From assembly GCF_019923745.1 (NCBI RefSeq), contig NZ_JAANOG010000006.1, positions 66,716 through 130,715 on the forward strand: a stretch of 64,000 bases of DNA, read 5' to 3'. Shown in pieces: positions 42,365 through 50,880 of the stretch. Each line of letters opens with the position of its first letter. The stretch's first letter is position 1. A program made the translations under genes and the position numbers. This DNA is from Aquirufa aurantiipilula. GTDB taxonomy: Bacteria > Bacteroidota > Bacteroidia > Cytophagales > Spirosomataceae. Below the pieces are notes generated by a model. The model searched no databases and had not been told where the DNA came from. It saw only the letters and a program-made list of their open reading frames with translations.

Positions 42365-45300
42365 ATGAAAAAATTTACTTGTTTCCTTTTATTATTGGCT
42401 GCTTCCTTTCAGCTTTTGGCACAAAACCAAAAGCCAAGAAGACTAGAAATGCTTTTTTTAGGAGATCGTGGTCATCATAAACCGCTTGACCGCTTTCCAT
42501 CATTGCAATCGGCACTTGGTGTTAAAGGCATTAATTTAACCTATACCGAGTCTTTGAAAGACCTAAATCCAAACTATCTAAACAAGTTTGATGGTTTAAT
42601 CATTTTTGCCAATCATGATTCCATTCCAAAACCCCAAGAAAAAGCATTGTTGGATTACATCGGTTCGGGTCATGGTCTCGTAGCCCTTCACTGCGCTTCT
42701 TTCTGTTTTAGAAACTCTCCAGAATATGTGAAAATGGTAGGCGGTCAATTTTGGCGTCACAAAATGGATTCTATTCAAATTCAAAATGTTCAGCCTCAAC
42801 ACCCTGTTTTAAAAGGTTTCCCTGGTATCAAAACCGTGGATGAAACCTATTTGCACAGCCAATTACAAGCCGACAATAACGTGATTCAGTCACGTATCAT
42901 CGGGCCTGAACAAGCCAAAGACAAGCCGGGTCAAGCCACTGAGCCTTATACTTGGGTTCGTACTTATGGCAAAGGAAATGTCTTCTACACTGCCTATGGA
43001 CACGACGAGAGAACTTGGGAAACGACTGGTTTCCAAACCTTAGTAGAACAAGGAATTTTGTATGCTGTTGGTAAAGAAAAAGCCACTTTATTAGAAAACT
43101 TAAAATTAGCTCCTTTGTCTTATCGCGAAGCTAATTTGCCTAATTATGAAAAAAGACAAGGACCACAGTTGCAGCAATTGCCTTTGAGCCCAGAGGAATC
43201 CGTTAAATACATTCAAATCCCCGTTGATTTTAACCTAACCGTTTTTGCCGCAGAACCTGATGTCATGCACCCGATTGCTATGGCTTGGGATGAGAAAGGT
43301 CGCTTATTTGTTTTGATCACCAAAGACTATCCCAACGAACGTAAAAACTCTGGGGGTAGCGACTATATTTTAATGTGTGAGGATACCAACAACGACGGTA
43401 AAGCAGATAAATTTTCCCGATTTGCGGAAGGTTTAAGTATTCCAACAGGTATGGTATTTGCTAATGGAGGATTAATTGTTTCTCAAGCACCACATATCCT
43501 ATTTTTAAAGGATACCAACGGAGATGATAAAGCTGATGTGAAACAAGAATTAATCACAGGTTTTGGAACGGGTGATACCCATGCAGGGCCATCTAACTTA
43601 CATTATGGTTTCGACAACTGGATTTGGGGATCCGTAGGATACTCTGGCTTTAAAGGAAAAGTAGGAAGCGATTCTCTGAATTTTGGAAATGCGTTTTTCC
43701 GCTTTAAACCAGATGGTTCTAAAATGGAACATGTAACCAATACTTCTAACAATACCTGGGGATTTGATTTCAACGAAGCTGGAGATGCTTTTGGATCTAC
43801 CGCCAATAACTCACATGGTTGGTATATTCCTATACCTCACAAAAATATCTGGCAAGCTCCGTATTCTTTCAATGGTAGCAAGAGTACAGATACGCACAAA
43901 GACATGAAGTCCATCACCAAAAAAGTACGTCAAGTGGACGTATTTGGTGGATTTACGGCTGCAGCTGGTCATAATTTCTATTCAGCAAGATCCTTCCCTA
44001 AAAAGTATTGGAATAAAATCGCTTTCGTTTCAGAGCCAACAGGGCACGTAGTGCACCAAAATAACCTAGTACAATCAGGAAGTGATTTTAATGATGTAGA
44101 AGCATTCAATTTATTGGCAGGTGCCGATGAATGGGTTTCACCCGTATTTGCTCAAGTTGGCCCAGACGGAGCCGTTTGGATCGCAGATTGGTATAGTTTC
44201 ATCATTCAACATAATCCAGTTCCAAGAGGATTTGCTAATGGAACCGGTAATGCTTACGAAACAGACTTACGTGATTATACTCATGGACGAATCTACCGTG
44301 TAGGATGGAATCAAGCTCCTGCTTACCAGCCTATTAGCTTGTCAGCCAATGATCCTGCTGCCTGCATTAAAGCCTTATCTAATTCCAATTTATTCTGGCG
44401 TTTACATGCGCAAAGATTGTTGGTGGAGCGTGGCAAAAAAGACATTGTTCCCGCTTTACTCACATTAATTGCAAACAAAAAAGTAGATGAATTGGGATTA
44501 AATGTAGGAGCTATTCATGCCTTAAGAACATTAGAAGGATTACAAGCATTGGAATTACCAAGTGTAAAAGCAGCATTAAGTCTTGCATTAAACCATCCAA
44601 GTGCTGCAGTACGTAAAAATGCGGTTCAAATTTTACCTAGAACACAAGCCTGGGCTAAGGTTTTGGTACAGAAAAACGTATTAAACGACAAAGATACCTT
44701 GGTAGCTTTACATGCTGTTTTAGCAAGCATTGAAATGCCCGAAAGTGCCGAATTGAACAAAGCTATGGACGCGAAAATTGCGAAAGAGCAAAATAACCGT
44801 GATCGCTGGTTACCAGAAGCTTATTCAGCATGGACCATGGCTAAAGGTGGCCAAAGAATGAAGGATTTCATCGTAACTGAAGGAAAGAGAAAACCTGTTG
44901 CCACCGCTGAAAAAGTAGGAAAAGAATTGAATAACCCAAGTGTGGATGGAAACAGCAAAGGACTAGATTTAGTAGTGACTGAGGTCCAAATCAAAGGGGG
45001 ACAATTCAAATTGAGAGAGAATAGTTCCTTTGTTATTCGTATCAAAAACAAAGGAGATCAGGCTTTAGAAAAAGGAAAAGTTTTACCTGTATTCTTGAAG
45101 ATTGAAGGTATGGGTCGTCGGATCGACATGGAGTCATTCACTTTTATGGATGGTGTAGCTCCAGGAGAAACGGTTTCTGTAACGAAAAATACGAATGGTC
45201 CTTGGACGGGTAATTTTGGTTGGAGTGCCGATGTAGCGGGTTCTTACAACATGGAGATTCAAATTGACAAAACAGGGGCATTGCCAGAAGCAGTACGTAA

Positions 45301-46015
45301 TAACAACACATACCGCAAAGCGCTGGAAGTTAGTGGACCAAGCTCATTGAATGTTTACATGATGGAAAAAATCTTCCGTGGTGGTGCATCTGTTTGGTCT
45401 GGAGATGAATTAGTGAATGCCTTAAAAAGTATTGAAATCATCGAGTCTCCTGCTTTTGGAGCTGCTTTGAAAGGTGCTTCCGCAACTTGGAATGCAAGAA
45501 AAGATCCAAAATTATCTGCCGACAATTTGGCCTATTTCAAAAAAATTGGTTCGTCTATTCGTCCTAGTGATTTTGATTATTATGAGCGTTTAGCGGCAAC
45601 TTGGAAAATCGAAATTGCCAATAATGCTGGCTCAGCGAATGTGGTTAGAAAGGTCATCAAAACAGTGAAAGAAGCGATGCAATTTGACATTCGTGAATTC
45701 AGTGTTCCAGCCGGAGCCAATGTGGAAATCATCTTTGAAAACATTGACGCTATGCAGCACAATTTGGTGATAGGTCAAATGGGAAGCCAAGAGAAAATTG
45801 GTTTAGCGGCTGATAAGATGATTACCGCAGCAGATGGAGCTCAAAAGAATTATATACCCAATATACCTGAGGTGATTGCTTATACTGCTTTAGTGGATCC
45901 AGATGGAAGAGCTAAATTGGTATTTAAAGCTCCTGCTACCAAAGGCAATTACCCTTATTTATGTACATTCCCGGGTCACTGGAGAATCATGAATGGAGTA
46001 ATGAAAGTAGAATAA
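42365..46015 (+). CDS. Secreted ThuA - membrane-bound-dehydrogenase - HEAT - CARDB - cupredoxin protein
   Basis: 1216 residues with signal peptide 1-19. In order: ThuA-like domain (about 27-235; GLVALHCASFCF), a PVC-type glucose/sorbosone-dehydrogenase-like beta-propeller (about 280-650; DTNNDGKADKF and DTNGDDKADVK calcium-loop-like repeats), HEAT-like helices (660-800), a CARDB-like beta-domain (about 860-990), and a C-terminal cupredoxin. Copper ligands appear to be His in AMQHN, Cys1200, His1205 and Met1209 (CTFPGHWRIM). No C-x-x-C-H is present, so the copper domain stands where related PVC proteins carry heme. Likely a periplasmic sugar dehydrogenase with its own electron acceptor. Confidence 0.88.
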   Translation: MKKFTCFLLLLAASFQLLAQNQKPRRLEMLFLGDRGHHKPLDRFPSLQSALGVKGINLTYTESLKDLNPNYLNKFDGLIIFANHDSIPKPQEKALLDYIGSGHGLVALHCASFCFRNSPEYVKMVGGQFWRHKMDSIQIQNVQPQHPVLKGFPGIKTVDETYLHSQLQADNNVIQSRIIGPEQAKDKPGQATEPYTWVRTYGKGNVFYTAYGHDERTWETTGFQTLVEQGILYAVGKEKATLLENLKLAPLSYREANLPNYEKRQGPQLQQLPLSPEESVKYIQIPVDFNLTVFAAEPDVMHPIAMAWDEKGRLFVLITKDYPNERKNSGGSDYILMCEDTNNDGKADKFSRFAEGLSIPTGMVFANGGLIVSQAPHILFLKDTNGDDKADVKQELITGFGTGDTHAGPSNLHYGFDNWIWGSVGYSGFKGKVGSDSLNFGNAFFRFKPDGSKMEHVTNTSNNTWGFDFNEAGDAFGSTANNSHGWYIPIPHKNIWQAPYSFNGSKSTDTHKDMKSITKKVRQVDVFGGFTAAAGHNFYSARSFPKKYWNKIAFVSEPTGHVVHQNNLVQSGSDFNDVEAFNLLAGADEWVSPVFAQVGPDGAVWIADWYSFIIQHNPVPRGFANGTGNAYETDLRDYTHGRIYRVGWNQAPAYQPISLSANDPAACIKALSNSNLFWRLHAQRLLVERGKKDIVPALLTLIANKKVDELGLNVGAIHALRTLEGLQALELPSVKAALSLALNHPSAAVRKNAVQILPRTQAWAKVLVQKNVLNDKDTLVALHAVLASIEMPESAELNKAMDAKIAKEQNNRDRWLPEAYSAWTMAKGGQRMKDFIVTEGKRKPVATAEKVGKELNNPSVDGNSKGLDLVVTEVQIKGGQFKLRENSSFVIRIKNKGDQALEKGKVLPVFLKIEGMGRRIDMESFTFMDGVAPGETVSVTKNTNGPWTGNFGWSADVAGSYNMEIQIDKTGALPEAVRNNNTYRKALEVSGPSSLNVYMMEKIFRGGASVWSGDELVNALKSIEIIESPAFGAALKGASATWNARKDPKLSADNLAYFKKIGSSIRPSDFDYYERLAATWKIEIANNAGSANVVRKVIKTVKEAMQFDIREFSVPAGANVEIIFENIDAMQHNLVIGQMGSQEKIGLAADKMITAADGAQKNYIPNIPEVIAYTALVDPDGRAKLVFKAPATKGNYPYLCTFPGHWRIMNGVMKVE

Positions 46016-46034
46016 TCCAAAATCAATTATTAAG

Positions 46035-46071
46035 AAGCGGTACATGTGAACTCATGTACCGCTTTATTTTT
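46035..46071 (+). terminator. Strong intrinsic terminator
   Basis: A perfect 12-bp stem (AAGCGGTACATG / CATGTACCGCTT) with a 6-base loop, followed by T-rich sequence, 19 bases after the 1216-residue protein's stop. Confidence 0.9.
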
Positions 46072-46075
46072 TCCC

Positions 46076-46083
46076 TACCTTTG
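46076..46083 (+). promoter_or_regulatory. -7 element TACCTTTG directly before tgt
   Basis: Exact TANNTTTG match ending 4 bases before the tgt ATG at 46088, immediately after the preceding terminator. Transcription would begin at or very near the start codon, so the message may be leaderless. Confidence 0.6.
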
Positions 46084-46087
46084 TGGC

Positions 46088-47221
46088 ATGAAATTTGAGA
46101 TTCAATCCACAGATGCCCATTCCAAGGCAAGAGCCGGTAGCTTAAGCACCGACCACGGTACTATTCAAACCCCCATTTTTATGCCTGTTGGCACGGCGGG
46201 TACCGTAAAAGGAGTTCATATTTCCGAATTAACGGATCCCATTAAAGCCCAAATTATTTTAGGCAATACCTACCACCTGTACCTAAGACCTGGTTTAGAG
46301 GTAATAGAAGCTGCTGGTGGACTACACAAATTCAATTCTTGGAATGGCCCTATCTTAACCGATTCAGGTGGATATCAAGTATATTCTTTGGCAGACACAG
46401 GTAGAAAAATCGTAGAGGAAGGAGTCAAATTTAAGTCGCATATCGACGGTAGTACGCATTTTTTTAGTCCCGAATCCGTGATGGATATCCAAAGAACCAT
46501 TGGTGCGGACATCATGATGGCCTTTGATGAATGCACGCCATATCCGTGCACCTACGAATATGCCCGTAAATCCATGGAAATGACCCACCGCTGGTTAGAT
46601 CGCTGCATCAATAGATTCGAAGCCACAGAGCCCAAATATGGGCATAACCAAGCTTTGTTCCCTATCGTTCAAGGTAGCGTATACAAAGATCTTCGTAAAA
46701 TTTCTGCTGAATACATTGCCGAGAAAGGCGCATTTGGCAATGCCATTGGTGGCCTATCGGTAGGAGAACCCGTCGAGGATATGTATGAAATGGCAGATGA
46801 GGTAACAGATATCTTGCCAAAAGACAAGCCTCGCTATTTAATGGGAGTGGGAACACCGGCCAATATTTTAGAAGGAATCGCCTTGGGAATTGATATGTTT
46901 GACTGCGTAATGCCTACACGCAATGCAAGAAACGGTATGATTTTCACGACACAAGGTATCATCAACATCAAAAACGAAAAGTGGAAATCTGACTTTTCTG
47001 TCATAGACCCAGCTTTTGCGGATACCCTGCATGGCCAATACAGCAAAGCCTATGTTCGGCATTTGATTCGTTGTGAAGAAATGCTGGGTGCCATGATTGC
47101 CAGCGTATGCAATTTGCGCTTTTACCTATGGTTAGTAGGTGAAGCACGCAAAGAAATTGTTCAAGGAAGTTTCACTTCTTGGAAGAATCGCATGATTCCG
47201 CAGCTCATGCAACGTCTATAA
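46088..47221 (+). CDS. tgt: Queuine/preQ1 tRNA-ribosyltransferase, lacking the zinc cysteines
   Basis: 377 residues from ATG 46088, close to the 375 of well-studied Tgt; the upstream in-frame GTG at 46046 lies inside a terminator and is rejected. Catalytic features are intact: TPIFMPVGT, ILTDSGGYQVYSL (acid/base Asp), IGGLSVGEP, FDCVMPTRNARNG (nucleophile Asp). The usual C-x-C-x-x-C zinc segment is replaced by IDPAFADTLHGQYSKAY, with the His of YVRHL retained. It exchanges guanine for preQ1 at position 34 of tRNA-Asn/Asp/His/Tyr. Convergent and abutting the Lrp-type regulator, with no bases between. Confidence 0.95.
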   Translation: MKFEIQSTDAHSKARAGSLSTDHGTIQTPIFMPVGTAGTVKGVHISELTDPIKAQIILGNTYHLYLRPGLEVIEAAGGLHKFNSWNGPILTDSGGYQVYSLADTGRKIVEEGVKFKSHIDGSTHFFSPESVMDIQRTIGADIMMAFDECTPYPCTYEYARKSMEMTHRWLDRCINRFEATEPKYGHNQALFPIVQGSVYKDLRKISAEYIAEKGAFGNAIGGLSVGEPVEDMYEMADEVTDILPKDKPRYLMGVGTPANILEGIALGIDMFDCVMPTRNARNGMIFTTQGIINIKNEKWKSDFSVIDPAFADTLHGQYSKAYVRHLIRCEEMLGAMIASVCNLRFYLWLVGEARKEIVQGSFTSWKNRMIPQLMQRL

Positions 47222-47692
47222 TCAAGGAATTGGTAAAACTTTTGATTCTTTAAAAGTCGATAAAATCACCATGGTCGAAGTAGCTGATACCTCTTCGATT
47301 TCATTGATTTTTTCCAACATTAATTTCTGATAAGTGGAGATATCTTTGGAGATAATCTTCAACATAAAATCCCCTGCACCCGTCACGTGATGGCATTCAA
47401 TCACCTCAGGTATTTGGTTGATTTGTCGAACAAATGACTCCGTCACTTGCTTCTTGTGGCCTGTTAAAGTCACTGTAACAAAAGTAGTTACACCTAAACC
47501 TACTTTATCGCGGTCCACTTGGGCATGGTAGCTTTGGATGATTCCAAGACTCTCTAATTTCTTGACACGTTCCAAAGTAGGGGCTGGAGAAAGGCCTATT
47601 TCCTTCGACAATTGGGCGTTGGTAATTTTGGCATTTTGTTGCAAAATTTCCAGCAGTTTGTGATCGGTTTGATCGAGTTTTGTGATGTTCAT
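47222..47692 (-). CDS. Lrp/AsnC family transcriptional regulator
   Basis: 156 residues. Winged HTH at 1-60 (LDQTDHKLLEILQQNAKITNAQLSKEIGLSPAPTLERVKKLE is the diagnostic N terminus, quoted in part only: HTH core NAQLSKEIGLSPAPTLERVK), then the RAM ligand-binding domain with VTGAGDFMLKI. Binds an amino acid and regulates its metabolism; which one is not evident. The gene stop is adjacent to the stop of tgt. Confidence 0.9.
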   Translation of the reverse strand: MNITKLDQTDHKLLEILQQNAKITNAQLSKEIGLSPAPTLERVKKLESLGIIQSYHAQVDRDKVGLGVTTFVTVTLTGHKKQVTESFVRQINQIPEVIECHHVTGAGDFMLKIISKDISTYQKLMLEKINEIEEVSATSTMVILSTFKESKVLPIP

Positions 47693-47746
47693 GGAATGTT
47701 AGAAAAAACAAAATTATAGAATATTTAAGGGAAATTTACGTTTCCT

Positions 47747-47778
47747 CTTGCATAAATAAGCAAAGGTTCTTAATTTTG
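47747..47778 (+). promoter_or_regulatory. Promoter of the tRNA-Gly/tRNA-Leu pair
   Basis: CTTG at 47747-47750 and TAATTTTG at 47771-47778, 20 bases apart, fit the Bacteroidota -33/-7 consensus. The tRNA-Gly 5' end is 12 bases beyond. Confidence 0.75.
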
Positions 47779-47790
47779 CCCCACGAAAAT

Positions 47791-47866
47791 GCGAAAGTAG
47801 CTCAGCTGGTAGAGCGCGACCTTGCCAAGGTCGAGGTCGCGGGTTCGAACCCCGTCTTTCGCTCCA
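47791..47866 (+). tRNA. tRNA-Gly (GCC)
   Basis: 76 nt including CCA. Acceptor GCGAAAG/CTTTCGC, D-arm GCTCAGCTGGTAGAGC, anticodon stem-loop CGACC-TTGCCAA-GGTCG (anticodon GCC), T-arm GGGTTCGAACCCC, discriminator T followed by encoded CCA. Cloverleaf is complete. Confidence 0.95.
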
Positions 47867-47871
47867 CTTGG

Positions 47872-47889
47872 AAGCACCCCTCGGTGCTT
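47872..47889 (+). terminator. Small hairpin between the two tRNAs
   Basis: AAGCACC/GGTGCTT stem (7 bp) with a 4-base loop and a short T tail. May be a processing or partial termination signal. Confidence 0.5.
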
Positions 47890-47906
47890 TTGAGTTTTAC
47901 AGGGCC

Positions 47907-47992
47907 GCCTGGGTGGTGGAACTGGTAGACACGCAGGACTTAAAATCCTGTGAGCCGAAACGCTCGTATGGGTTCGATTCCCATCCCAGGTA
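47907..47992 (+). tRNA. tRNA-Leu (TAA)
   Basis: 86 nt with the long variable arm of class II tRNAs. Acceptor GCCTGGG/CCCAGGT, D-arm GGTGGAACTGGTAGACAC, anticodon arm CAGGA-CTTAAAA-TCCTG (anticodon TAA), variable arm TGAGCCGAAACGCTCG, T-arm ATGGGTTCGATTCCCAT. CCA is not encoded (sequence after the discriminator is CGA), unlike the neighbouring tRNA-Gly. Confidence 0.93.
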
Positions 47993-48006
47993 CGATAATC
48001 GACAAT

Positions 48007-48036
48007 AACCCTTCCAAGCAATTGGAGGGGTTTTTT
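48007..48036 (+). terminator. Strong terminator after tRNA-Leu
   Basis: 11-bp stem AACCCTTCCAA/TTGGAGGGGTT (one G-T pair) with GCAA tetraloop of the GNRA type, followed by a run of T. Confidence 0.9.
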
Positions 48037-48133
48037 GTTGGTATAGAGGGTAATAAAGTCCCTTTAGTAGACCTCATTATTTTTCTTCCAGAATTCCCAT
48101 TATCTTGGGTTAAATTCATTAACCATTTGACCC

Positions 48134-49399
48134 ATGAAAAAAAGTTTATTTACCCTCATCTTAATCAGCATCAGCTTGACCCATTACGGGCAAGTTCTTT
48201 CTCCGATCATTAAGCCACATCCAAGTATAGACAATCAACGATTGGCCTATGTAGATACTGTTTTGAAACACTATGTAGATAAAAATTGGTTGACTGGCGC
48301 AGTGACCATCGTGATAAAAGACAATCAAGTAGTCCACTATAAAGGGCACGGCTATGCCGACTTAGCCTCCAAAAAGCCCATGCCTGCCGATGCCATTTTC
48401 CGCATCATGAGTCAAACCAAAGGCATTACCAGCGTAGGCATCATGCAACTCTATGAAAAAGGGAAATTTAATCTGGATCAATCCATTGGCGATTTTATCC
48501 CAGAATTCAAGAAGCCTAAAGTCATCCAAGATTATAATCCTGCCGATACCAGTTTCACCTTCATTAACGCCAAAAGAGAAATTACTTTTCGAGACTTATT
48601 AACACATAGCTCTGGAATTGGATATGCTGACATTGGTTCTGAGCGCATGAAGGCAATTTATGCCAAAGCTGGGGTTCCTTCGGGACTTGGAACTTTCCGT
48701 GCCAATTTGTTAGAAAAAATGAAAATTCTAGGCAAACTACCTTTGGAACATCAACCCGGGGAGAAATTTACCTATGGCCTCAATACCGATTTATTGGGAT
48801 GCCTCATTGAGGTCATCAGTGGCCAAAGTTTGGATGAATACCTTCAGAAAAACATCTTTGATCCTCTGGGAATGAAGGATACCTATTTCAATGTTCCAGC
48901 TGAAAAGGCGAGTAGACTTCCCAGCGTATATACCGAAGACGCGCAGAAAAATGTCATTGCTTGGGCGCCAACATTTCGGAATATCAACCCCAACTATCCT
49001 TTGGATAAAAAATCGTATTTCTCTGGTGGGGCCGGACTTTCCTCCACGGCTTTTGACTATGCCATTTTCTTACAAATGCTGCTTAATGGGGGTAAATACA
49101 ATGGAAAACAGATTTTAGGAAGAAGAACAGTAGAGCTTATGACCAGTCCGCAGTTGGATTTCATCAAAGATGGGGCTGATAATTTTGGACTTGGCTTTTC
49201 CATTACTTCCGAAAAATCCAGCCATTTACATGGTAGAAATAAAGGCTCTTTTAACTGGGGAGGCTATTATGGGACCACCTATTGGGCTGATCCAAAAGAA
49301 AACATGATTTGCCTCATCATGACCCAGCATACTCCTAACTCGCATGGAGATTATAGCAGAAAGGTTGAAAATATCATTTATAGCAGTTTGCTGCGCTAA
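48134..49399 (+). CDS. Secreted serine hydrolase, class C beta-lactamase family
   Basis: 421 residues with signal peptide 1-19 (LTHYGQ). Active-site Ser-x-x-Lys is in RIMSQTKGITS, the Tyr-x-Asn element in FTYGLNTDLLG, and the third element (KTG-like) near HGRNKGSFNWGG. This is the S12/EstB-like group that includes esterases, D-peptidases and penicillin-binding-like enzymes; there is no reason to expect resistance. Followed by the palindrome at 49446. Confidence 0.88.
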   Translation: MKKSLFTLILISISLTHYGQVLSPIIKPHPSIDNQRLAYVDTVLKHYVDKNWLTGAVTIVIKDNQVVHYKGHGYADLASKKPMPADAIFRIMSQTKGITSVGIMQLYEKGKFNLDQSIGDFIPEFKKPKVIQDYNPADTSFTFINAKREITFRDLLTHSSGIGYADIGSERMKAIYAKAGVPSGLGTFRANLLEKMKILGKLPLEHQPGEKFTYGLNTDLLGCLIEVISGQSLDEYLQKNIFDPLGMKDTYFNVPAEKASRLPSVYTEDAQKNVIAWAPTFRNINPNYPLDKKSYFSGGAGLSSTAFDYAIFLQMLLNGGKYNGKQILGRRTVELMTSPQLDFIKDGADNFGLGFSITSEKSSHLHGRNKGSFNWGGYYGTTYWADPKENMICLIMTQHTPNSHGDYSRKVENIIYSSLLR

Positions 49400-49445
49400 G
49401 ATTTGTCAAGCTCGAATTGTCGCCGTAGATTTGATTTGTCAACTT

Positions 49446-49477
49446 AGATTTGTCAAATTTTAAAATTTGACAAATCT
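49446..49477. repeat. Dispersed palindrome, family AGATTTGTCAA (copy 3, variant)
   Basis: Perfect 16-base arms (AGATTTGTCAAATTTT), no central base. Bases 49399-49450 before it contain degenerate direct repeats of AGATTTGTCAA, so the element is partly duplicated here. Located just 3' of the serine hydrolase gene. Confidence 0.85.
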
Positions 49478-49489
49478 TGTATTTATATC

Positions 49490-50491
49490 ATGCAAAAAAT
49501 TGTCCTTACCATTTGCTCTATTAATTATTTAGCACAAGCTAAATCATTGGGCGATTCTCTTCTACAGCATAATCCGGACTATACCTTTTTAATTGGTTTA
49601 GTGGATCGTTTGGACCAATCCAGCATTGATAAATCCCAATTGCCTGCCTATCCTTTGATTGAATTACATAGCATTGGAATCGAGGATCTAGACGAGCTTT
49701 GTGAGAAGTACAATATCACGGAGTTAAACACCGCTGTGAAACCTTTTTTCATGGAATATGTGTACAATACCTATCCTGAAGCAGAGATTTTACATTATTT
49801 TGATCCAGATATTTTGGTTTTTCAAGCGCTTACAGAGATTGAAACGCCCCTTAAAAACCATAGTCTTGTTCTTACTCCCCACATTGTAAGTCCGTATCCA
49901 GACACCTCTCGTCCACAAGAAACGGATTTGTTGAATACCGGTATTTTTAACTTAGGATTCCTGGGTACGAAACGTAGTCCTAATACGCTAGCCTTTTTAC
50001 ATTGGTGGAAAGAACGCCTCCGCGATCAATGCTACATCGATTTAGCCAATGGTATGTTTGTCGATCAATTGTGGGTGAATTTTGCTCCCGTTTATTTTGA
50101 TGATGTGTACATTAGTCGGCATCTGGGTCTAAACATGGCCTATTGGAATCTACACGAAAGAACCTTGACAGGAGAAAATATTCCATATTCTGTCAATGAT
50201 GCAGTACCCCTCATCTTTTTCCATTTCTCTGGTTATCATCCAGAAAACCCTACGGAAATATCCAAATACCAAAATCGCTATACCTTTCAGGAAAAGCCCG
50301 ATGTGGCAACAATTTTCGACCAATACGCGCAGATTTTGATTAAAAATGGACATGAGATGTACAAGAAATTTCCTTGTTTTTACATCAAAGCTCCTGCTCC
50401 AAAACCTAGGAAACGATTTTTACGCGTTAGAAAGTACCTAAGCCTCCCTTTCCAAAAGGTCATTAACTTCATTGATAAGGTTCAGATTTAA
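49490..50491 (+). CDS. Nucleotide-sugar-dependent glycosyltransferase (GT-A fold)
   Basis: 333 residues, no signal peptide. N-terminal strand KIVLTICSINYLAQAKSLGDSL, then AVKPFFMEY and the D-x-D-like metal motif HYFDPDILVF (Asp-Pro-Asp), then TPHIVSPYP and NTGIFNLGFLG with LHWWKERL. This matches a GT8-like/unclassified GT-A group used in surface polysaccharide synthesis. Basic C terminus (RKRFLRVRK) may bind membrane. Substrate unknown. Start 12 bases after a palindrome. Confidence 0.82.
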   Translation: MQKIVLTICSINYLAQAKSLGDSLLQHNPDYTFLIGLVDRLDQSSIDKSQLPAYPLIELHSIGIEDLDELCEKYNITELNTAVKPFFMEYVYNTYPEAEILHYFDPDILVFQALTEIETPLKNHSLVLTPHIVSPYPDTSRPQETDLLNTGIFNLGFLGTKRSPNTLAFLHWWKERLRDQCYIDLANGMFVDQLWVNFAPVYFDDVYISRHLGLNMAYWNLHERTLTGENIPYSVNDAVPLIFFHFSGYHPENPTEISKYQNRYTFQEKPDVATIFDQYAQILIKNGHEMYKKFPCFYIKAPAPKPRKRFLRVRKYLSLPFQKVINFIDKVQI

Positions 50492-50586
50492 AAAGCTATT
50501 GCCTTAATCATTTGATAGCAATTCCCTAACAATTAGGTAATATTTCTGTGTGTTCTTTGTGCTGCAATAGGCTAAAAGAATCATAC

Positions 50587-50880
50587 ATGTTAGTTTTTCT
50601 CTACCTGTTTTTCATTACCTTCTCAGAGCCCCAAACTATTCATGGGCATATCAAGGATCAGAGCGGAAACCCACTTGCTGGAGTTAGGATTGATATGAAT
50701 CACTGCAAGACCTTCAGTGATAACAATGGAGATTTTACCATCAAATCCGCAACAGAAAATTGCCAAATTAGATTTTCAGCTATTGGATATACTACAAACA
50801 TCCAATCTGTGAAAGCACTTCAACATGAATTGAACGTTTTCTTGAAAGAGCAAAGCCCGGAAATAAGCCAGCAACCTTAA
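50587..50880 (+). CDS. Small exported CarboxypepD_reg-like protein
   Basis: 97 residues from ATG 50587 (MLVFLYLFFITFSEPQ); an in-frame GTG at 50548 is rejected. Signal-like N terminus, then one carboxypeptidase-regulatory-like beta domain: HGHIKDQSGNPLAGVRIDMN, FSDNNGDFTIKS and IRFSAIGYTT. Normally this domain precedes TonB-dependent receptor barrels; here it stands alone. Ends exactly at the stop of the convergent OmpA gene. Function unknown. Confidence 0.72.
   Translation: MLVFLYLFFITFSEPQTIHGHIKDQSGNPLAGVRIDMNHCKTFSDNNGDFTIKSATENCQIRFSAIGYTTNIQSVKALQHELNVFLKEQSPEISQQP

Noticed and set aside
46046-46087. Upstream GTG start for tgt
   Set aside because: It falls inside the terminator hairpin and before the -7 element, so transcription would begin after it.
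47770-48021. Minus-strand ORF of 83 residues over the tRNA pair
   Set aside because: It lies across two clear tRNA genes and their terminator; its sequence is only the complement of the tRNAs.
48134-49399. Antibiotic-resistance beta-lactamase
   Set aside because: The family mostly contains esterases and peptidases, and no resistance context is present.
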